Shown: positions 31,596-34,318 of the stretch, piece after piece
Position numbering within the stretch: the first letter of the stretch is position 1
Layout: each line of letters starts with the position of its first letter
Assembly: GCA_025656505.1 (NCBI GenBank)
Contig: JAHXHR010000025.1
Span: forward strand, 1 to 34,318
From: Candidatus Thiodiazotropha sp. (ex Epidulcina cf. delphinae)
Lineage (GTDB): Bacteria; Pseudomonadota; Gammaproteobacteria; Chromatiales; Chromatiaceae
Length of the DNA: 34,318 nucleotides
Reading direction: 5' to 3'
Translations under genes and position numbers: made by a program
The notes under the pieces: model-generated
Told to the model about the DNA's origin: nothing
The model's database searches: none
What the model saw: the letters and a program-made list of their open reading frames with translations, nothing else

Positions 31596-33998
31596 ATGAA
31601 AGTATTACCCACCCTTCTTCCATTTGTTTTATTGCCTGCGTTATTCGTCACAGAGATGAATCAGGCAACGGCAGGAAGCTTTTCATTCGATAAGGCCATA
31701 TGGAGAAACAGCAAAGACCTTCTTGTATTCAAAGGCACCGGCACGCCGGGGGATCATGTCGAAGCCTATATCTCCGGAACAGAGATCTCATTAGGGACGA
31801 AAACCATTAACCGTCAGGGCAGATGGCGCTTCAAATTCTACAACCCGGAATTCGTACCTTGCGCAATACGCGCCGCCAGCGGACCTTACACGACAATACG
31901 AGGTGTCAGCTCGGCCCCGGCCGATTGTGTTGACGGAAACAACCTTCCCGCAGAAAACAATCCTCCCGTCATCAGTGGAACACCCTCTACTCTGGCAGCC
32001 GAAGGCACGGCATACAGCTTCAGACCCAATGCCGGCGATGCAGATGGCGATAACCTGGTTTTTTCCATCGCCAACAAGCCTTCATGGGCAAGCTTCAACG
32101 CCTCCACGGGCGCACTCAGCGGCACGCCCGGCTTCGGCGATGGCGGAATGCCCGGCGGCAGTTCCGGCACCACCAGCGATATCCGTATCAGTGTCTCCGA
32201 CGGCAAGGCAAGCGCATCATTGAGCCCCTTCAGCATCACCGTCACCAACACCAATCGGCCGCCCACGATCAGCGGCTCACCGTCAACATCCGTCGCCGAG
32301 GGCGCCCACTACGGATTCCTACCCAGCGCCAGTGACGCCGACGGTGACGGCCTGGTATTTTCCATCACCAACAAGCCTTCATGGGCAAGTTTCAACGCCT
32401 CCACGGGCGCACTCAGCGGCACACCCGGCTTCGGCGACGGCGGAATGCCCGGCGGCAGTTCCGGCACCACCAGCGATATCCGCATCAGTGTCTCCGACGG
32501 CAAGGCAAGCGCATTATTGAGCCCCTTCAGCATCACCGTCACCAACACCAATCGGCCGCCCACGATCAGCGGCACACCGTCAACATCCGTCGCCGAGGGC
32601 GCCCACTACGGATTCCTCCCCAGCGCCAGTGACGCCGACGATGACGGCCTGGTATTTTCTATCGCCAACAAACCCGCCTGGGCAAGCTTCAACGCCTCCA
32701 CGGGCGCACTCAGCGGCACACCGGATCTCAACGATGCAGGCACAACCGGCAACATTCGCATCAGTGTCTCCGACGGCAGTGCGAGCGCAGCACTGAGCGC
32801 CTTCAGCATCACCGTAACGAACACCAATCAGGCGCCGACGATCAGCGGTACTCCCGTGCTCAGTATCGATGAAGGCAATGCCTATCGGTTCACCCCCAAT
32901 GCCGGCGACCCGGATGGTGATTCATTGACTTTCTCCATCACCAACCTGCCGAACTGGGCGGCATTCGATTCAAGCAACGGCAGCCTGAGCGGCACGCCGG
33001 ATTCCGACTCGGCCGGCGTCTATTCGAATATCGTCATTACCGTGTCGGATGGTAGTAAACAAGCCAGCCTTGCACCGTTCGGGATTGCCATAGCAGACGT
33101 TCCGCAGGGCGGAACGTTCCAGTTCGCTAGCAGCACCTACAGCGTGGATGAGGGTAACAACCTAACCCTGACCGTCATCAGGGACAACAGCGCCGGTGTC
33201 GCCAGCGTCAACTATGGCACCATCGGCGTAGAAGCGAAGTACTCTGAAGACTATATCGGTTATGTCTGGACACCGCTGACATTCCAGGATGGCGAGTCGA
33301 GCAAGACCATTCAACTATCCACCTTGTCGGATGACATTGTTGAAAACGACGAAACATTGGGCGTACACCTTGATTCCGCCTCCAGTGGCTATTCCCTCGC
33401 CTCTCCTTCGGTAAGCGTCGTCACCATCCATGACATGTCAGCTCCGAATCAGGCGCCGACCATCAGCGGCACCCCCGCGCAGAGCGTCATCGAAGGAAAC
33501 GAGTATCTGTTTGCTCCGACCGCCACAGACCCCGATGGCGACAGCCTGAGCTTCAGTGTCACCAACCTTCCCGGTTGGGCGGTATTCGACACCAACAACG
33601 GCGAACTGAGTGGGACACCCACTGCCGCAGATGTCGGCCCCTACGAAGGGATCGTGATTTCCGTAACAGACGGTGAGGAAACCGCCTCCTTGGCGCCGAT
33701 GAGTCTTCAGGTCGAAAACTCTACGTCTACGACCGGCAGCATCTCCCTGTCATGGGTGCCTCCCGTCACACGGACCGACGGCGCCCCCTTGGACATGAGC
33801 GAAATCGCCGGCTACAAGATCTATATGGGTAACTCTCAAGACAACCTCGCACCGATCATGGAGTATGAAGACTGCACCATCCAAAATCATCTGTTCGATA
33901 ATCTCGAAACCGGCGACTACTATTTCGCAGTCACCGCATATGATACCGACGGCATTGAGAGCGGATTCTCCAACGTTGCCATGAAGAGCGCCATGTAG
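31596..33998 (+). CDS. Secreted repeat protein: Ig/cadherin-like, Calx-beta and Fn3 domains
   Basis: The 800-aa protein has a signal peptide (MKVLPTLLPFVLLPALFVTE...A), an N-terminal domain (GSFSFDKAIWRNSKDLLVF to about 115; a Cys pair), then putative-Ig/cadherin-like repeats, each with PP(V/T)ISGTPS, DADGD.L.FSI.NKP.WASFN, TGALSGTP and ISVSDG...FSITVTNTN. Four such repeats run from about residue 125, then a Calx-beta domain (TFQFASSTYSVDEGNNL to about 615), a fifth repeat, and a C-terminal Fn3-like domain (SISLSWVPP to GFSNVAMKSAM). D-rich loops suggest calcium binding. Repeats 1 and 2 carry an extra glycine-rich GFGDGGMPGGSSGTTS loop; repeat 3 lacks it. It is likely a surface or extracellular adhesion or matrix protein; no sorting signal or autotransporter domain is seen. 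Confidence 0.85.
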   Translation: MKVLPTLLPFVLLPALFVTEMNQATAGSFSFDKAIWRNSKDLLVFKGTGTPGDHVEAYISGTEISLGTKTINRQGRWRFKFYNPEFVPCAIRAASGPYTTIRGVSSAPADCVDGNNLPAENNPPVISGTPSTLAAEGTAYSFRPNAGDADGDNLVFSIANKPSWASFNASTGALSGTPGFGDGGMPGGSSGTTSDIRISVSDGKASASLSPFSITVTNTNRPPTISGSPSTSVAEGAHYGFLPSASDADGDGLVFSITNKPSWASFNASTGALSGTPGFGDGGMPGGSSGTTSDIRISVSDGKASALLSPFSITVTNTNRPPTISGTPSTSVAEGAHYGFLPSASDADDDGLVFSIANKPAWASFNASTGALSGTPDLNDAGTTGNIRISVSDGSASAALSAFSITVTNTNQAPTISGTPVLSIDEGNAYRFTPNAGDPDGDSLTFSITNLPNWAAFDSSNGSLSGTPDSDSAGVYSNIVITVSDGSKQASLAPFGIAIADVPQGGTFQFASSTYSVDEGNNLTLTVIRDNSAGVASVNYGTIGVEAKYSEDYIGYVWTPLTFQDGESSKTIQLSTLSDDIVENDETLGVHLDSASSGYSLASPSVSVVTIHDMSAPNQAPTISGTPAQSVIEGNEYLFAPTATDPDGDSLSFSVTNLPGWAVFDTNNGELSGTPTAADVGPYEGIVISVTDGEETASLAPMSLQVENSTSTTGSISLSWVPPVTRTDGAPLDMSEIAGYKIYMGNSQDNLAPIMEYEDCTIQNHLFDNLETGDYYFAVTAYDTDGIESGFSNVAMKSAM
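31969..32860 (+). repeat. Tandem 297-bp DNA repeats within the repeat-protein gene
   Basis: The unit spans 297 bp (99 codons): TTCATGGGCAAG occurs at 32081 and 32378, and TGGGCAAG again at 32679, all in step. Units 1 and 2 are near-identical in DNA, with unit 3 shortened in the glycine-rich part but with otherwise close sequence downstream. Such identity indicates recent duplication or gene conversion and copy-number instability. Confidence 0.75.
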
Positions 33999-34056
33999 GC
34001 GCTAAGAGAGTCGAAAGGGATTTCCTCCGGCATCACAACCGACCGGTTGGCAATCG

Positions 34057-34102
34057 AGCATCAGATTAAAGGGGCGTGTTCTCCGATAATCTGATGCTTT
34101 TT
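34057..34102 (+). terminator. Rho-independent terminator after the repeat-protein gene
   Basis: AGCATCAGATTA (34057-34068) and TAATCTGATGCT (34087-34098) form a perfect 12-bp stem with an 18-nt loop, followed by TTTTCGCTTTT. It lies 59 bp after the stop codon of the repeat protein. Confidence 0.85.
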
Positions 34103-34200
34103 CGCTTTTAAATATTGGCTATCCCCATCATCCACTACATACTCTACGACTATCCGCCGCGCATGGTGGAACCACCCGGCCTAGAAATGGACCCCGATTT

Positions 34201-34227
34201 TTGGACAGCCGCTTAGGGCTTGTCCAA
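34201..34227. repeat. Small inverted repeat beside the intron end
   Basis: TTGGACA (34201-34207) and TGTCCAA (34221-34227) are perfect inverted repeats with a 13-nt spacer. They lie in the 3' exon side of the putative intron. The neighbouring TGGACCCCGATTTTTGG resembles ends of some IS3-type elements, which I could not confirm. Confidence 0.35.
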
Positions 34228-34229
34228 TA

Positions 34230-34318
34230 ATCTGGTAGGAGGTAGCCCGAAGGCTACCCCCTCCCTACAGAACGGTACGTACCGGCCAGGTATACCGCTC
34301 CTCGATCAGTAACCGAGC
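34230..34318 (-). ncRNA. 3' end of a group II intron (domains V and VI), runs off the window
   Basis: On the minus strand, 34300-34270 read GAGCGGTAT, then ACC-TGGCC-GGT, the 2-nt bulge AC, then GTACCGTTC. The outer parts pair over 9 bp including the AGC/GUU triad, which is domain V architecture with a shortened upper stem (31 nt against the usual 34). Next, 34267-34234 fold as domain VI: GGTAGCC-TTCG-GGCTACC, continued by GGGA/TCCT, with a bulged A in CCTACC 7 nt from a plausible 3' end at about 34230 (AGAT). The rest of the intron and any reverse transcriptase gene would lie to the right, outside the window. Confidence 0.6.

Noticed and set aside
31969-32860. Regular repeats considered as a CRISPR array
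   Set aside because: The repeats are contiguous 297-bp coding units within one open frame, with no short repeat-spacer pattern.
34185-34228. Possible IS3-type terminus (TGGACCCCGATTTTTGG)
   Set aside because: Only one end is visible and no transposase sequence is present, so an insertion sequence cannot be supported.

Overview
The window looks like chromosome of a denitrifying, probably sulfur-oxidising gammaproteobacterium. A Chromatiales relative of the Sedimenticola/Thiodiazotropha type is my inference from gene content and style; no rRNA or marker gene here proves it. The evidence is a complete napFDAGHBC periplasmic nitrate reductase operon in the enterobacterial gene order, a NarX/NarL pair beside it, an rppH-ptsP pair, argD-argF, and an aromatic-degrader-type tungsten aldehyde oxidoreductase (AOR) operon.

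Layout. Positions 1-87 hold the 3' end of an IS5-type transposase gene and its terminal inverted repeat, followed by small inverted-repeat elements (91-329). Positions 386-2333 encode an alpha/beta hydrolase and a secreted GDSL esterase (minus strand). Positions 2590-3879 encode a tetrahaem c-type cytochrome and a small NrfJ-like periplasmic protein (plus strand). Positions 3923-8444 (minus strand) are a five-gene AOR operon: ferredoxin subunit, W-pterin catalytic subunit, FAD subunit, MoaD-like protein, and a small protein ending in GGG. Two short mobile repeats (MITE-like, 167 and 148 bp) sit in this operon, each almost touching the start codon of the next gene. A LysR regulator (8637-9554) lies upstream of the AOR operon. 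Divergent from it is an SLC13-type transporter gene interrupted by one in-frame TAG.

Positions 11880-22632 form a nitrate respiration island: an unknown 147-aa protein, NarX, NarL, then a regulatory gap with a perfect FNR-type site and a 7-2-7 NarL-type site, then napF-D-A-G-H-B-C and moaA. Two strong hairpins lie inside the nap operon (napA/napG and napB/napC). MoaA would supply molybdopterin for NapA and also for the tungsten cofactor of the AOR. NarX/NarL and FNR would couple nap expression to nitrate and low oxygen.

Positions 22670-30325 are mostly housekeeping: a small unknown protein, a CopD-like membrane protein, argD, argF, a YgiM-type SH3 protein, ptsP, rppH and a HAD phosphatase. 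Positions 30371-31170 hold two inverted copies of the second MITE-like family, flanking a 75-aa membrane protein. Positions 31596-33998 encode an 800-aa secreted repeat protein with Ig/cadherin-like, Calx-beta and Fn3 domains and near-identical 297-bp tandem DNA repeats, followed by a strong terminator. The right edge (34230-34318, minus strand) carries what looks like domains V and VI of a group II intron whose body lies outside the window.
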